A program made the translations under genes and the position numbers. DNA of 64,000 bases from Bacillus renqingensis (lineage in GTDB: Bacteria > Bacillota > Bacilli > Bacillales > Cytobacillaceae), in assembly GCF_016464375.1 (NCBI RefSeq), contig NZ_JADDIU010000002.1, positions 186,001 to 250,000 on the forward strand, in the 5' to 3' direction. The notes beneath the pieces were generated by a model, which ran no database searches, had not been told where the DNA came from, and saw nothing but the letters and a program-made list of their open reading frames with translations. Each line of letters opens with the position of its first letter. Positions within the stretch are counted from its first letter, which is position 1. Below, piece after piece: positions 39,126 through 48,524 of the stretch.

Positions 39126-39311
39126 TTACAAATTCTCATTTTGTTGGCGAATTTCTTCCCCTGTTATGAGGGTATTTGCTTCTTCAAGAAATTCATGCTC
39201 ATCGACTGAGTCACCCGGGACATTTTTTAAATTTGGAAAAACAGCACCTTTATTAATGGTTATTTGCTGTTTTTTTGGAGCAGTTGTTAGATAATCTTCC
39301 TTTTTCACCAT
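39126..39311 (-). CDS. Small acidic hypothetical protein
   Basis: 61 residues from the ATG at 39311, placed 9 nt after AAGGAG. Soluble, acidic C-terminal half (DSVDEHEFLEEANTLITGEE). No recognised domain. Its stop directly abuts repeat copy D. Confidence 0.5.
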   Translation of the reverse strand: MVKKEDYLTTAPKKQQITINKGAVFPNLKNVPGDSVDEHEFLEEANTLITGEEIRQQNENL

Positions 39312-39380
39312 CCCCATCATCTCCTTATCTTAAGGCTTTACATGTAGACAACAGTTTATGCTTAACTTTCCGAACCCGTA

Positions 39381-39414
39381 AAAAAAAGATTCTCCAGTTT
39401 TTACTGGAGAATCT
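39381..39414 (-). terminator. Terminator of the YhfH-like gene
   Basis: AGATTCTCCAGT (39388-39399) pairs perfectly with ACTGGAGAATCT (39403-39414), followed on the minus strand by seven T residues. Confidence 0.85.
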
Positions 39415-39417
39415 GTA

Positions 39418-39552
39418 CTACTCATCCTTTTTGGATAAACAATGGTCACATTCCATGAAGTAAGACTCTGCTTGTTCCTCGATTTGCTGCCCACACTCTG
39501 GACATTCTTTTTTAGGTAAATTTCGAAAAAATTCAACGGGACTCATTAACAT
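39418..39552 (-). CDS. yhfH: YhfH-like zinc-ribbon peptide
   Basis: 44 residues with CPEC and CDHC pairs forming a probable zinc ribbon. The N-terminus MLMSPVEFFRNLPKK followed by C-x2-C-GQQIEEQ matches the YhfH family of small Bacillus proteins of unknown role. AGGAGGAG lies just upstream of the ATG at 39552. A strong terminator follows. Confidence 0.75.
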   Translation of the reverse strand: MLMSPVEFFRNLPKKECPECGQQIEEQAESYFMECDHCLSKKDE

Positions 39553-39815
39553 TTAAACTCCTCCTTTATTAATACAGATTATTTTAATTCCTCTTGTTAT
39601 AGTACAGTATAACCAAAAAAATTAAAAATGTGTAGCCCTTTTTTAAAAAAATTTCATCTTTTTTGAAAATAAATCTCCTGTCCTGACAATTACCAATTGT
39701 AAATTTAGCTTAAGAAGCTGAGAAAATTTATTCCTTACTATATTTTGTTCTTTCATAATGAAACGCTTTCCATTACAATCATAGTAGAAAAGATAAATCT
39801 TTAGGGGGGTCCAAG

Positions 39816-41609
39816 TTGGACACTTTTTTTGAATCATTCCATTCCTTCTTCTTCATTATTGCGATTGGCTTAACGATAATGGCTTCATACACAGCACTTG
39901 ACATGTTTATATTAATGAAATCTTCAAATCAAAATAAGCGGCTCTTGTTTTTAGGGGCTACATTATCCATGGGGATCGGGATTTGGATATCGAATTTTAT
40001 GGGGATTATTGCTACAGATGCTAGTCTCGTTGCAAATTATCATATACCCCTTACCGTTTTATCGATGTTAATTGGTTTTGCTTGTACCGGAATAGCCTTT
40101 ATTCCTTTTTTAAGCAAACCTATTCGCTTTTACCAGTTAGCGATTGGCAGTCTATTTTTTGCACTTGCGGTAATCCTTACTCATATTATCGGAATTTATA
40201 GGATGAATGTATCGATTCAGTACCATCCGGGTTTATTTTTATTTTCAAGCATTTTAATCCTTGCTTCCTTTTTATTTGCATTATGGCTCCTTTTTTCACC
40301 TGCCCTTATTCAGGAAAAACAGGCTTGGTTAAAACCGATAAGTGCCGTGATTATGTCCGTCGCGATTGCACAAGGTCACATTTTGTTACAGAAATCGATA
40401 AGTATTACTGCTGAAAATAAGATAATCGCTGGAGCGGTCACTGAAAGCCCGTTTTTTATTTATTTAGTTTTATGCATATCGGTTCTCGTTATGGCTGGAT
40501 TAATTGTTTCTAGTACATTAATTAGTAAACAACTGGCAGCATCTGATACAAGCTTAAAGGACATTACAAAAGAAGTGAAGGATATAACCTTTGCCTTAAA
40601 TCAGGCATCAATCGTTGCCTTTACAGATGAAAAGGGCAGGATAACTTCCATTAACGAAAAATTCTGTGAGATTTCTAAATACACGGAGGAAGAACTGCTT
40701 GGTGAGGATCACCGCATCTTAAATTCGGGCTATCATTCGAAAGAGTTCTTTAAAGAACTTTGGCGAACCATTGGTCAAGGGAATGTATGGCATGGTGAAA
40801 TTCGTAACCGCGCCAAAGATGGTACACTTTATTGGGTTGATACAACAATTGTGCCATTTCTAAACAGCAAGGGAAAACCGTATCAATATCTTTCAATACG
40901 TACGGACATTACCGAAAGAAAGAGGACAGAAGAGATTCTGCACCGTCAAGATAAGCTTGCGGCGGTAGGTCAATTAGCTGCCGGAGTTGCTCATGAAATT
41001 CGCAATCCGCTCACATCGATGAAGGGCTATGCAGAATTTTTACAGTTAGATGAAAAGGATCCGGAACGTTTAGAGTTCTTAAACATTATCCTTGACGAAA
41101 TTGAACGGGTTAATATGATTGTGGAGGATTTTATGGTCTTGGCAAAACCAAAGACAGTGGAGTTGGAAGAAAAGAATGTTATCCCTGTCATTCAAAACGT
41201 TATTTCGCTGCTTGAATTTGAAGCAAGGAAAAAGAATGTATGTTTACACTTTGATTGTAACCAAGAAATTATCCAAATAGAATGTGATGAAAACCGCTTA
41301 AAACAAGTATTTTTAAATTTTATTAAGAATGGGATTGAGGCGATGCCAAATGGCGGCAACCTCTATGTGAAAACAACGATTCAAGAACATAATGTGCAAA
41401 TATCGATACAGGATTCAGGAATTGGAATCCCTAAGGAAAAATTAAAAAAATTAGGAGAGCCCTTTTTCACAACAAAAAAGAATGGAAACGGCTTAGGATT
41501 GATGGTCAGCTTTAAAATTATTGAAAGTCACAATGGAAAAGTCTTTGTAGAAAGTGAACCAAATAAAGGGACAACCTTCAATATTTTATTACCAGCTAAA
41601 ACAGCATAG
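39816..41609 (+). CDS. Sensor histidine kinase: MHYT-like membrane domain, PAS, kinase
   Basis: 597 residues from a TTG after GGGGGG. Residues about 10-235 hold seven membrane segments laid out like an MHYT sensor domain, but the usual Met-His-Tyr metal motifs are degenerate (GIWISNFMG, ILTHIIG). A PAS domain spans about 256-372. The kinase has phospho-His393 in AAGVAHEIRNPL, an N box NFIKNGIEAM, and G boxes DSGIGIP and GNGLGL. It has no adjacent response regulator. Its form resembles orphan sporulation kinases such as KinE/KinB. Its position before the formate dehydrogenase and two NarK genes makes a redox or anaerobic input possible. Confidence 0.82.
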   Translation: MDTFFESFHSFFFIIAIGLTIMASYTALDMFILMKSSNQNKRLLFLGATLSMGIGIWISNFMGIIATDASLVANYHIPLTVLSMLIGFACTGIAFIPFLSKPIRFYQLAIGSLFFALAVILTHIIGIYRMNVSIQYHPGLFLFSSILILASFLFALWLLFSPALIQEKQAWLKPISAVIMSVAIAQGHILLQKSISITAENKIIAGAVTESPFFIYLVLCISVLVMAGLIVSSTLISKQLAASDTSLKDITKEVKDITFALNQASIVAFTDEKGRITSINEKFCEISKYTEEELLGEDHRILNSGYHSKEFFKELWRTIGQGNVWHGEIRNRAKDGTLYWVDTTIVPFLNSKGKPYQYLSIRTDITERKRTEEILHRQDKLAAVGQLAAGVAHEIRNPLTSMKGYAEFLQLDEKDPERLEFLNIILDEIERVNMIVEDFMVLAKPKTVELEEKNVIPVIQNVISLLEFEARKKNVCLHFDCNQEIIQIECDENRLKQVFLNFIKNGIEAMPNGGNLYVKTTIQEHNVQISIQDSGIGIPKEKLKKLGEPFFTTKKNGNGLGLMVSFKIIESHNGKVFVESEPNKGTTFNILLPAKTA

Positions 41610-41744
41610 AAGGTGAGAGATGAGCCTCTCATTTTTCACTTTGAAAAAAAGATTAAATTTTTAGCAAAATAGACGCGACAATTATCGAATATAGATTAAT
41701 ATGATAATATAAGTATTATTGTTCCATTAGGGAGGGGAAAAATA

Positions 41745-43805
41745 GTGGCAGAACCGAACTTTGTAAAAACAATCTGCGGTTATTGCGGAACCGGGTGTGG
41801 TTTAGTTCTTGAAGTTCAGGACAACAAAATCGTTAAAATCCGCGGTGACAAAGAGGCGCCAGTGAACAAGGGGCAGACATGCGTGAAGGGTGCTTTCGCC
41901 TTCGAATATGTACATGCCAATACCAGACTGACATCGCCGTTGTTAAAAAAGGCTGGTAAACTTGTAGAAGCAACGTGGGAGGAAGCCTACCAATTCATTG
42001 CGTCAAGGCTTACAGAGATTAAATCAACATGGGGTCCCAATGCTATCAGCATGTTTGCCTGCGCAAGAAGTACGAATGAATCCAATTTTGTCACGCAAAA
42101 ATTTATGAGAACGGTCATTGGCAGTAATAATATTGACGGTTGTAACCGAACGTGACACGCTCCCAGTGTTGCCGGTCTGGCGACTGTTTTTGGAAGCGGT
42201 TTCCCGACGAATACACTTGAAGATTTTGAAAGGGCAGAAGTCTTGCTGTTAATGGGGTCCAACACAACCGAAGCGCATCCGATTATCGCCAATCGAATGA
42301 AGAAGGCTGTCAAATCAGGACTTAAGATCATTGTAATTGATCCTCGGAAAATCGATATGGTAAAAGTGGCCCATCGTCATTTACAAATTAATGTTGGTAC
42401 TGATATTGCTTTGATTAATGCCTTTATTCGGGTTATTTTACAAGAAGGTCTGTTTAATAAACCATTTATTGAAAAAGTCACGCTTGATTTTGATAAGCTA
42501 AAAGAGCAGGTTGAACCATTTACGCCGGAATATGCGGCAGCAATCACCGGGGTTCCTGCTGAGGATATTGTTGCAACAGCAAGAGAATATGCTGCTTCGA
42601 GCGGTTCCATGATTGCCTATACATTAGGAATAACTGAGCATCATTGTGGTGTTAACAATGTGTTTGATATTGCCAATCTTGCTTTGTTAACAGGTAATAT
42701 TGGGAAGCCGGGTTCAGGCATCATGCCGCTTCGGGGACAAAATAATGTTCAGGGTGCCGGCGATATGGGCTGCTTGCCAAACCAATTAGCAGGGGCAATG
42801 AGCCTTACAAATGATGAATTTCGAGCCCGCTATGAAAAAGAATGGAATGTTACCCTTAATCCCATTGCCGGTGATACACAGACACGAACATTTGACCGAA
42901 TCGAAACGGGGGATCTTAAAGCTTTATATATCATCGGTGAAAATCCCCTGCTTGCCGATGTTCACATGAATCATACACGAACAATATTTGGTGAACTGGA
43001 TTTATTAGTTGTCCAAGATATCTTCTTAACTGAAACAGCAAAGGTGGCTGATGTTGTTCTGCCAGCCCGTTCATGGGGAGAGGTGGAAGGCACTTACACG
43101 AATACAGACCGCCGCATTCAGCGGGTCCGTAAGGCAGTGGAACCTCATCCAAATACGAAGGAGGATTGGGAAATCCTTTGTGAGCTTTCGAGCCTGATGG
43201 GGTATCCGATGCAGTATCGAAACAGTGAAGAGATTTGGGACGAAGTTAGAAGGCTTGCTTGGGAGATGTATGGTGGTATTTCTTATGACAGACTTGACAA
43301 CGAATATTCCATCCATTATCCATGTCCTGATGAGAACCATCCTGGAACGTTCATCATGCATGAGCGATTCCATCAAGAGGAACAAACGAAGAAGGCTCCA
43401 TTCGTACCGGTCGATTACACAGAGCCAATGGAGCTGCCTGACAAAGACTATCCGTTCATCCTGACAACGGGAAGGCGCTATGAATCTTATAATACCCATA
43501 CGCAGACACGGCATTATGCTGCCGGTGTCAAGATTAAACAAAAGGAAGAAACCATTGACATCCATCCCGACGATGCCCAGCATTTAGGTATTACAAACGG
43601 GGAAGTAGTTCAAGTTCGCTCCCGCAGAGGAGAGCTGCGAGTAAAAGCTAAGGTTACAGAACAAGTGGTACCGGGATTAGTCTTCATGAGCTTCCACTGG
43701 CATGAAACCCCAACTAACGTATTAACCTTAAATGAATACGACCCCATCTCCGGTACTGCAGAGTATAAAGCATGTGCCGTCACGATTGAAAAGTTAGCAA
43801 ATTAA
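41745..43805 (+). CDS. fdhF: Formate dehydrogenase alpha subunit, selenocysteine-containing (in-frame UGA)
   Basis: A Mo-bisMGD formate dehydrogenase of about 686 residues when the UGA at 42153-42155 is read as selenocysteine (Sec137). GTG start after GGGAGGGG. The 4Fe-4S ligands are Cys11, Cys14, Cys18 and Cys46. The context GCNRT-Sec-HAPSVAGL matches the active site of E. coli FdhF (Sec140-His141). The frame continues unbroken for 550 codons after the UGA. B. subtilis homologs have Cys here. It lacks the long N-terminal 2Fe-2S domain of NAD-linked forms; the electron acceptor partner is not evident. It probably oxidises formate from PflB. Annotation pipelines will split it into two genes. 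Confidence 0.93.
42153..42199 (+). promoter_or_regulatory. Bacterial SECIS element
   Basis: Just after the UGA, CAGT pairs with ACTG and, after a GU bulge, TGCC pairs with GGCG around the apical loop GGTCT. The E. coli fdhF SECIS has the same GGUCU loop and a bulged U that bind SelB. Location and distance from the UGA are as expected. Confidence 0.85.
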
Positions 43806-43813
43806 ATGACAGA

Positions 43814-43845
43814 AGAAACGCAGTCAACAGGCTGCGTTTTTTTCT
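43814..43845 (+). terminator. Terminator after formate dehydrogenase
   Basis: AACGCAG pairs with CTGCGTT and is followed by seven T residues. The A-rich other side and a second small hairpin (CCGGA/TCCGG) serve narK from the opposite strand. Confidence 0.75.
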
Positions 43846-43863
43846 TAAAAAAAAGACCGGAAC

Positions 43864-45165
43864 TTATCCGGCCTGGTTTGTAACTGTTTTAGCAACTGTT
43901 GTTTTTCTTTGATAATAATACCAGTTTAAGGCGAATGAGATCACATAAAATCCGATAAAGAAGTAGAATGCTGTTGCATATGTGCCGGTAGTTTTAACAG
44001 ACCATCCGAACAGCTTTGGAATTAGGAATGATCCATAGGCAGCAAATGCTGCAGTGAAACCGATAACGGGTGCTGCTTCTTTCGGAACAAAAATGCTTGG
44101 AATCATTTGAAATGTCGAACCTGACCCAATGCCTGACGCCAGGAAAAGAACTAAGAATGCGATTAAGAAACCGGCAAATTGCTTCGCATTTAAGAAGTAG
44201 ATAACCCCTAAAGCCCCGAGGGTCATGACCACAAATACATAGGCAGTTACCTTAGCACCACCAAGCTTATCAGACATCCAGCCGCCTACCGGTCTTGCCG
44301 CCGCCGCTACTAATGCACCGAGGAAGGCAAGTGAAATATACTCGGGGAACTGCGATTTTAATAGCAGCGGGAAGGCTGCAGAATAACCTATAAATGATCC
44401 AAATGTTGCAAAATATAGAACCGTCATAATCCACGTATGTTTCCGTTTCACAATCACAAACTGATCGGCGACTGATTGTTTGGCGCCAGGTACATTATCC
44501 ATTTTGAATAGCGCAAGCAGGGTCACAATTACAATTGGAATTACCCAAACGAATGCAGCATTTTGCAGCCAAATTTCTTGTCCATTTGCTAATGTTTGCT
44601 TGCCGCCCACCAAGGCAAACGTTCCTGAAGTAATCACCAATGGTGTAACAAATTGTACGACTGATACCCCCATATTTCCTAAACCGCCGTTGATGCCAAG
44701 TGCAGTCCCCTTCTCTTTTTTCGGGAAGAAAAAGCTGATATTTGCACTTGATGAAGAAAAGTTCCCGCCTCCTAGACCGCAAAGTGCTGCCAAGATTAGC
44801 ATAACAGAGAATGGGGTATCCGGATTTTGGACTGCAAAGCCGATTCCAATCGCTGGGATGGCCAATATAGCTGTAGAAATAACTGTCCAGTTTTTCCCGC
44901 CTATAGTACCAACTGCGAATGTATAAATAAACCGAAGGGTTGCACCTACAAGTCCCGGGATAGCAGCAAGAGTAAAGAGTTGTTCATCAGTAAAGTGGAA
45001 GCCAATATCATTTAATCTGATCGCCACTACAGACCAAATCTGCCAAACAATAAAGGCAAGCATTAACGATGGGACTGATATCCATAAGTTTCTTTTCGCA
45101 TGTTTTTTTCCTTCTGAGTTCCAGAAAGTTTCATCCTCTGGATTCCAATACGTTATTCGGGCCAT
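43864..45165 (-). CDS. narK: Nitrate/nitrite transporter NarK
   Basis: An MFS protein of the nitrate/nitrite porter family, 433 residues and 12 membrane segments. The porter signature is visible in CGLGGGNFSSSSANISFFFP (about 135-155), and a second Gly-rich segment in SGIGSGSTFQMIP (about 345). It would import nitrate and/or export nitrite for NarGHJI. It is a single gene with its own FNR-controlled promoter, opposite to the formate dehydrogenase. Confidence 0.93.
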   Translation of the reverse strand: MARITYWNPEDETFWNSEGKKHAKRNLWISVPSLMLAFIVWQIWSVVAIRLNDIGFHFTDEQLFTLAAIPGLVGATLRFIYTFAVGTIGGKNWTVISTAILAIPAIGIGFAVQNPDTPFSVMLILAALCGLGGGNFSSSSANISFFFPKKEKGTALGINGGLGNMGVSVVQFVTPLVITSGTFALVGGKQTLANGQEIWLQNAAFVWVIPIVIVTLLALFKMDNVPGAKQSVADQFVIVKRKHTWIMTVLYFATFGSFIGYSAAFPLLLKSQFPEYISLAFLGALVAAAARPVGGWMSDKLGGAKVTAYVFVVMTLGALGVIYFLNAKQFAGFLIAFLVLFLASGIGSGSTFQMIPSIFVPKEAAPVIGFTAAFAAYGSFLIPKLFGWSVKTTGTYATAFYFFIGFYVISFALNWYYYQRKTTVAKTVTNQAG

Positions 45166-45223
45166 ATTTATCTCTCCCTTTGTTATTTTTCATTTTTTTA
45201 GATAAGTAGCTGACTACGATGTA

Positions 45224-45267
45224 AATATAAACTACATGGTAATATGATTTTTGTGATGCACGTCACA
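45224..45267 (-). promoter_or_regulatory. FNR box and promoter of narK
   Basis: A perfect TGTGA-N6-TCACA site at 45252-45267. On the minus strand a TATATT -10 box lies at 45229-45224, which puts the site centre close to -41.5 from the expected start of transcription, the class II activator position. No -35 consensus is seen, as expected for an activated promoter. Confidence 0.8.
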
Positions 45268-45362
45268 AAAACAGTGAAGGAAATGTGAACACAGGGAGAA
45301 TGACAAAAAGTTGTCAAAAATGAGCAAAGAGACCTTCCTTCAAGCAGGTCTCTTTGTAAGTG

Positions 45363-46868
45363 CTAGCCATTTTTGATTTTTCCGTTTTCTTCCTTGAACA
45401 TGCCGACATAATGCTTTGTTTCCCCAGCATCATCCTTAATCGCTGTAATCGTTAACCATTCTTTATAAACCTGATTATTTTTCCGTTTATTCCAAATGGC
45501 GCCTTCCCAAAATCCATCCGACTTTAAACGATCCCACATTTGTTCATAAAAATGGTTATCATGTTCACCAGATTGCAAGACGCTAGGTGTTTTCCCTATG
45601 ACCTCTTCTTGTGTATAACCGGTTATTTTTGTAAAAGCCGGGTTTACCTGTTGAATAATGCCGTTTGAGTCGGTAAGAACGATCCCTTCAACGACATGAT
45701 TTACGATTTTAGCAGAAATCTCGAGCTTATCCAGGTAATAAAACCAAACAACTAATACTAGTGTTGCTAACGAAAATTCCGACAAGGACATGAATCCAAT
45801 CGCGTAATGCCCGGTCCAATTAAAGAGAATTGTTAATATGATGGGAGGGAAGAAACCGCCAAGTCCTCCCATTGCTGAAACAATCCCGTTGACAATCCCG
45901 GCTTGTTTCGAAAAATATAATGGAACCAGTTTGAAAACTGCACCATTGCCGATTCCGGCAAAAAAGGCCACCAATAAACAGCCAAACGAGTATATCGGCA
46001 GCGATGGAGTAAACGATAACAGAAAACCGGCAAAGGTCAGGCTAAAAAACACAGCCATTAGGATTAAAAATGGATTAATTTTATCACCAAGCCAACCGCC
46101 AACCGGCCGGAAAATGGTTGCTAAGGCAATAAAACCCGCAGTCCTTAAACCAGCATCCACCTTGCCCAAGTCAAAATGATTGACTAGAAAGGATGGTAAA
46201 TAAACCGTAAAAGCAACAAATGATCCGAATGTGATGAAATAACATAAACTTAAGAACCATAGCTTAGGATTTTTATAAACCTGTTTAAAGCTCTTGGAGA
46301 AGGAAATCTTTGCTTTCTGTTCTTTTCTATCTCCAAAAAGAAAATTAATAACAGCGAAAATCAATACAATGAGTAAGAAAACCTGTACAGTAGTTCTCCA
46401 CCCGTATATATTCGCTAAAGCCGGAGCCGCAAAAGAGGTAATAGCCGTTCCAATATTTCCTGCGCCATATATTCCATTGATAAAGCCATGTTTTTCTTTA
46501 GGATAATACTTCGGTAAGGAGGTAACGCCAATAGAAAAGACGGCCCCGCCAATACCGAGGATAAACCCGCCCAATATCAACATCGAAATGGATTGAGCAT
46601 AGCTAATGATCGCTATGGGAACAAGCAGTATAATAAAACTGATTGTAAATAATAATCTAGCTCCATAACGGTTAGCCCAAAATCCAATCGGAACCCTTAG
46701 CAGCGAGCCAAGGATTACAGGCACTGCTGTTACCCATGCAATCTGTGTTGATGACAGGCTAACATCTTCCTTTATAAAGGGCATTAACGAAGATATTAGC
46801 ACCCAGACCATAAACCCTGCAACAAGATTGGCTGTTTGAATGACTAGTTGCTTTGAGCCTTGTTTCAT
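45363..46868 (-). CDS. NarK/NasA-type MFS transporter fused to a C-terminal PAS domain
   Basis: 501 residues. Residues 1-380 are a 12-helix nitrate/nitrite porter-like MFS domain (FRPVGGWLGDK at about 253-263, GIGNGAVFKLVP at about 305-316). Residues about 383-495 are a cytoplasmic PAS domain with the sequence pattern VVEGIVLTDSNGIIQQVNPAF and ITGYTQEEVIGK. No kinase or other output follows the PAS. It is most similar in style to the PAS of the histidine kinase at 39.8 kb. The PAS may sense redox, O2 or a ligand and gate transport, or may recruit a partner. Function is inferred. Confidence 0.85.
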   Translation of the reverse strand: MKQGSKQLVIQTANLVAGFMVWVLISSLMPFIKEDVSLSSTQIAWVTAVPVILGSLLRVPIGFWANRYGARLLFTISFIILLVPIAIISYAQSISMLILGGFILGIGGAVFSIGVTSLPKYYPKEKHGFINGIYGAGNIGTAITSFAAPALANIYGWRTTVQVFLLIVLIFAVINFLFGDRKEQKAKISFSKSFKQVYKNPKLWFLSLCYFITFGSFVAFTVYLPSFLVNHFDLGKVDAGLRTAGFIALATIFRPVGGWLGDKINPFLILMAVFFSLTFAGFLLSFTPSLPIYSFGCLLVAFFAGIGNGAVFKLVPLYFSKQAGIVNGIVSAMGGLGGFFPPIILTILFNWTGHYAIGFMSLSEFSLATLVLVVWFYYLDKLEISAKIVNHVVEGIVLTDSNGIIQQVNPAFTKITGYTQEEVIGKTPSVLQSGEHDNHFYEQMWDRLKSDGFWEGAIWNKRKNNQVYKEWLTITAIKDDAGETKHYVGMFKEENGKIKNG

Positions 46869-46933
46869 TCTAATCCCCCTTCTTCCATCCCTTTTTTAAT
46901 ATTACCCTTCCCTTATAAAAAATAACTGGTAAG

Positions 46934-46951
46934 ATGGAGAAATTTCTCCAT
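46934..46951. promoter_or_regulatory. 18-bp perfect palindrome upstream of the transporter-PAS gene
   Basis: ATGGAGAAATTTCTCCAT is a perfect dyad about 66 bp before the start codon of the minus-strand gene. It looks like an operator for a dimeric regulator; the regulator is unknown. Confidence 0.45.
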
Positions 46952-47126
46952 GTATTATAGAACAATTTTCCATCAGAAACTGTGAACTTTAGCACAATGA
47001 AGATTGACTTCTATACTGCTTATTACAATGATTGCATTTTAAAGTTATCTAATAAGATATTTATACATTCTTTTGGATAAGGTAAAATAGAATCCTAAAT
47101 GACGAAACGAAGTTAGGAAGGAATTT

Positions 47127-48464
47127 ATGAGAAAGAAAAAGCATTTTATGAATCCGCCTAAAATACTAGTTATTGGGTTTGCGCTTATCATTGTCATAGG
47201 GACACTATTATTGACACTCCCTATTTCGACAACAGATGGAAAAGGACTATCATTATTAAACGCCTTATTTACAGCTACCTCAGCCACCTGTGTAACCGGA
47301 TTAGTTGTTGTTGATACGGGGACGACGTTTACTCTATTTGGTCAACTAGTTATTTTATCCCTCATTCAGGTTGGAGGATTAGGGTTTATGACAGTGGCTA
47401 CACTTTTTGCCCTTTTATTAGGGAAAAGAATTTCTTTGAAAGAACGAATTTTGCTTCAGGAATCTTTAAATATCATTTCCATGGAGGGAGTAGTAAGGCT
47501 GGCAAAGCGTATATTAATCTTTACTGCTGTAATTGAAGGCACAGGTGCCGCCCTGTTGTCGATTCGTTTCTCCTTTGATATGCCGCTTGGAAAAGCAATC
47601 TATTATGGAATATTTCATTCTATTTCTAATTTTAATAATGCAGGATTTGATCTCATGGGGGAATTCCATAGTTTAACGAGTTATGTTGCCGATCCAGTGG
47701 TTACCTTAACGGTTTGTATGTTAATTACTCTAGGAGGAATAGGGTTTATTGTGATGAACGAACTTTATGAATTCCGCCGGTCGAAGAAAATTTCATTACA
47801 TACAAAAATCGTTCTAATAACCAGTTTGTTTTTAATTGTAGTCGGTACAATAGGTATATTCCTTTTAGAATTTACGAATCAAAAAACATTAAAGCCGCTT
47901 TCGTTAACTGGAAAAGTTTTAGGCTCTTTATTTCAATCGGTAACAGCACGAACGGCGGGTGCCAACACAGTAAATATTGGTGACTTAACACAATCTTCCT
48001 TATTTTTACTTGTATTTTTGATGTTTATCGGTGCCTCTCCAGGCTCAACCGGCGGTGGGATCAAGACAACGACTTTTACGACTTTGATTGGTGCGGTATG
48101 GTCACAAATCCGTGGTAAGGAGGATGTGGTTTTCTATCGTCAGCGAATTGTTTATGAAACGATTTATAAAGCATTGACAGTAACCTTCAGCGCTCTTTCG
48201 TTAGTAACGATGGTGACGCTTGTTTTGACGATAACCGAACATGGGAAAGATTTTCTCATGCTTTTATTCGAAGCAACATCCGCTTTTGCAACGGTCGGTC
48301 TCTCAATGGGGTTAACCCCAGACTTATCCGAGGTTGGCAAGGTAATTATTATTTTGACTATGTTTGCCGGCAGAGTTGGGCCATTAACCATTGCATTTGC
48401 TGTGACAATGCGCAGAACCCCTGATACCTTCCGATATCCGAAGGGTAAAATTATGATAGGGTAA
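47127..48464 (+). CDS. ktrB: Potassium uptake channel subunit KtrB-like
   Basis: 445 residues, an SKT-family membrane protein with four P-loops carrying the selectivity glycines (TSATCVTGL, SNFNNAGFD, TARTAGANT, SAFATVGLS). It takes up K+ coupled to Na+, normally together with the cytoplasmic KtrA/C subunit that is not adjacent here, as for B. subtilis KtrD/KtrB types. The ATG follows AGGAAGGAA. Confidence 0.9.
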   Translation: MRKKKHFMNPPKILVIGFALIIVIGTLLLTLPISTTDGKGLSLLNALFTATSATCVTGLVVVDTGTTFTLFGQLVILSLIQVGGLGFMTVATLFALLLGKRISLKERILLQESLNIISMEGVVRLAKRILIFTAVIEGTGAALLSIRFSFDMPLGKAIYYGIFHSISNFNNAGFDLMGEFHSLTSYVADPVVTLTVCMLITLGGIGFIVMNELYEFRRSKKISLHTKIVLITSLFLIVVGTIGIFLLEFTNQKTLKPLSLTGKVLGSLFQSVTARTAGANTVNIGDLTQSSLFLLVFLMFIGASPGSTGGGIKTTTFTTLIGAVWSQIRGKEDVVFYRQRIVYETIYKALTVTFSALSLVTMVTLVLTITEHGKDFLMLLFEATSAFATVGLSMGLTPDLSEVGKVIIILTMFAGRVGPLTIAFAVTMRRTPDTFRYPKGKIMIG

Positions 48465-48524
48465 TCTTTACTCAAGAAGGGAAGGGTAATGGAGAAAATA
48501 ATTTCGCGCTAGCTAGGAAAACTT

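Noticed and set aside
42153-42155. Formate dehydrogenase as a pseudogene with a premature stop
   Set aside because: The UGA is exactly at the selenocysteine position and is followed by a SECIS hairpin, and both flanking parts are intact.
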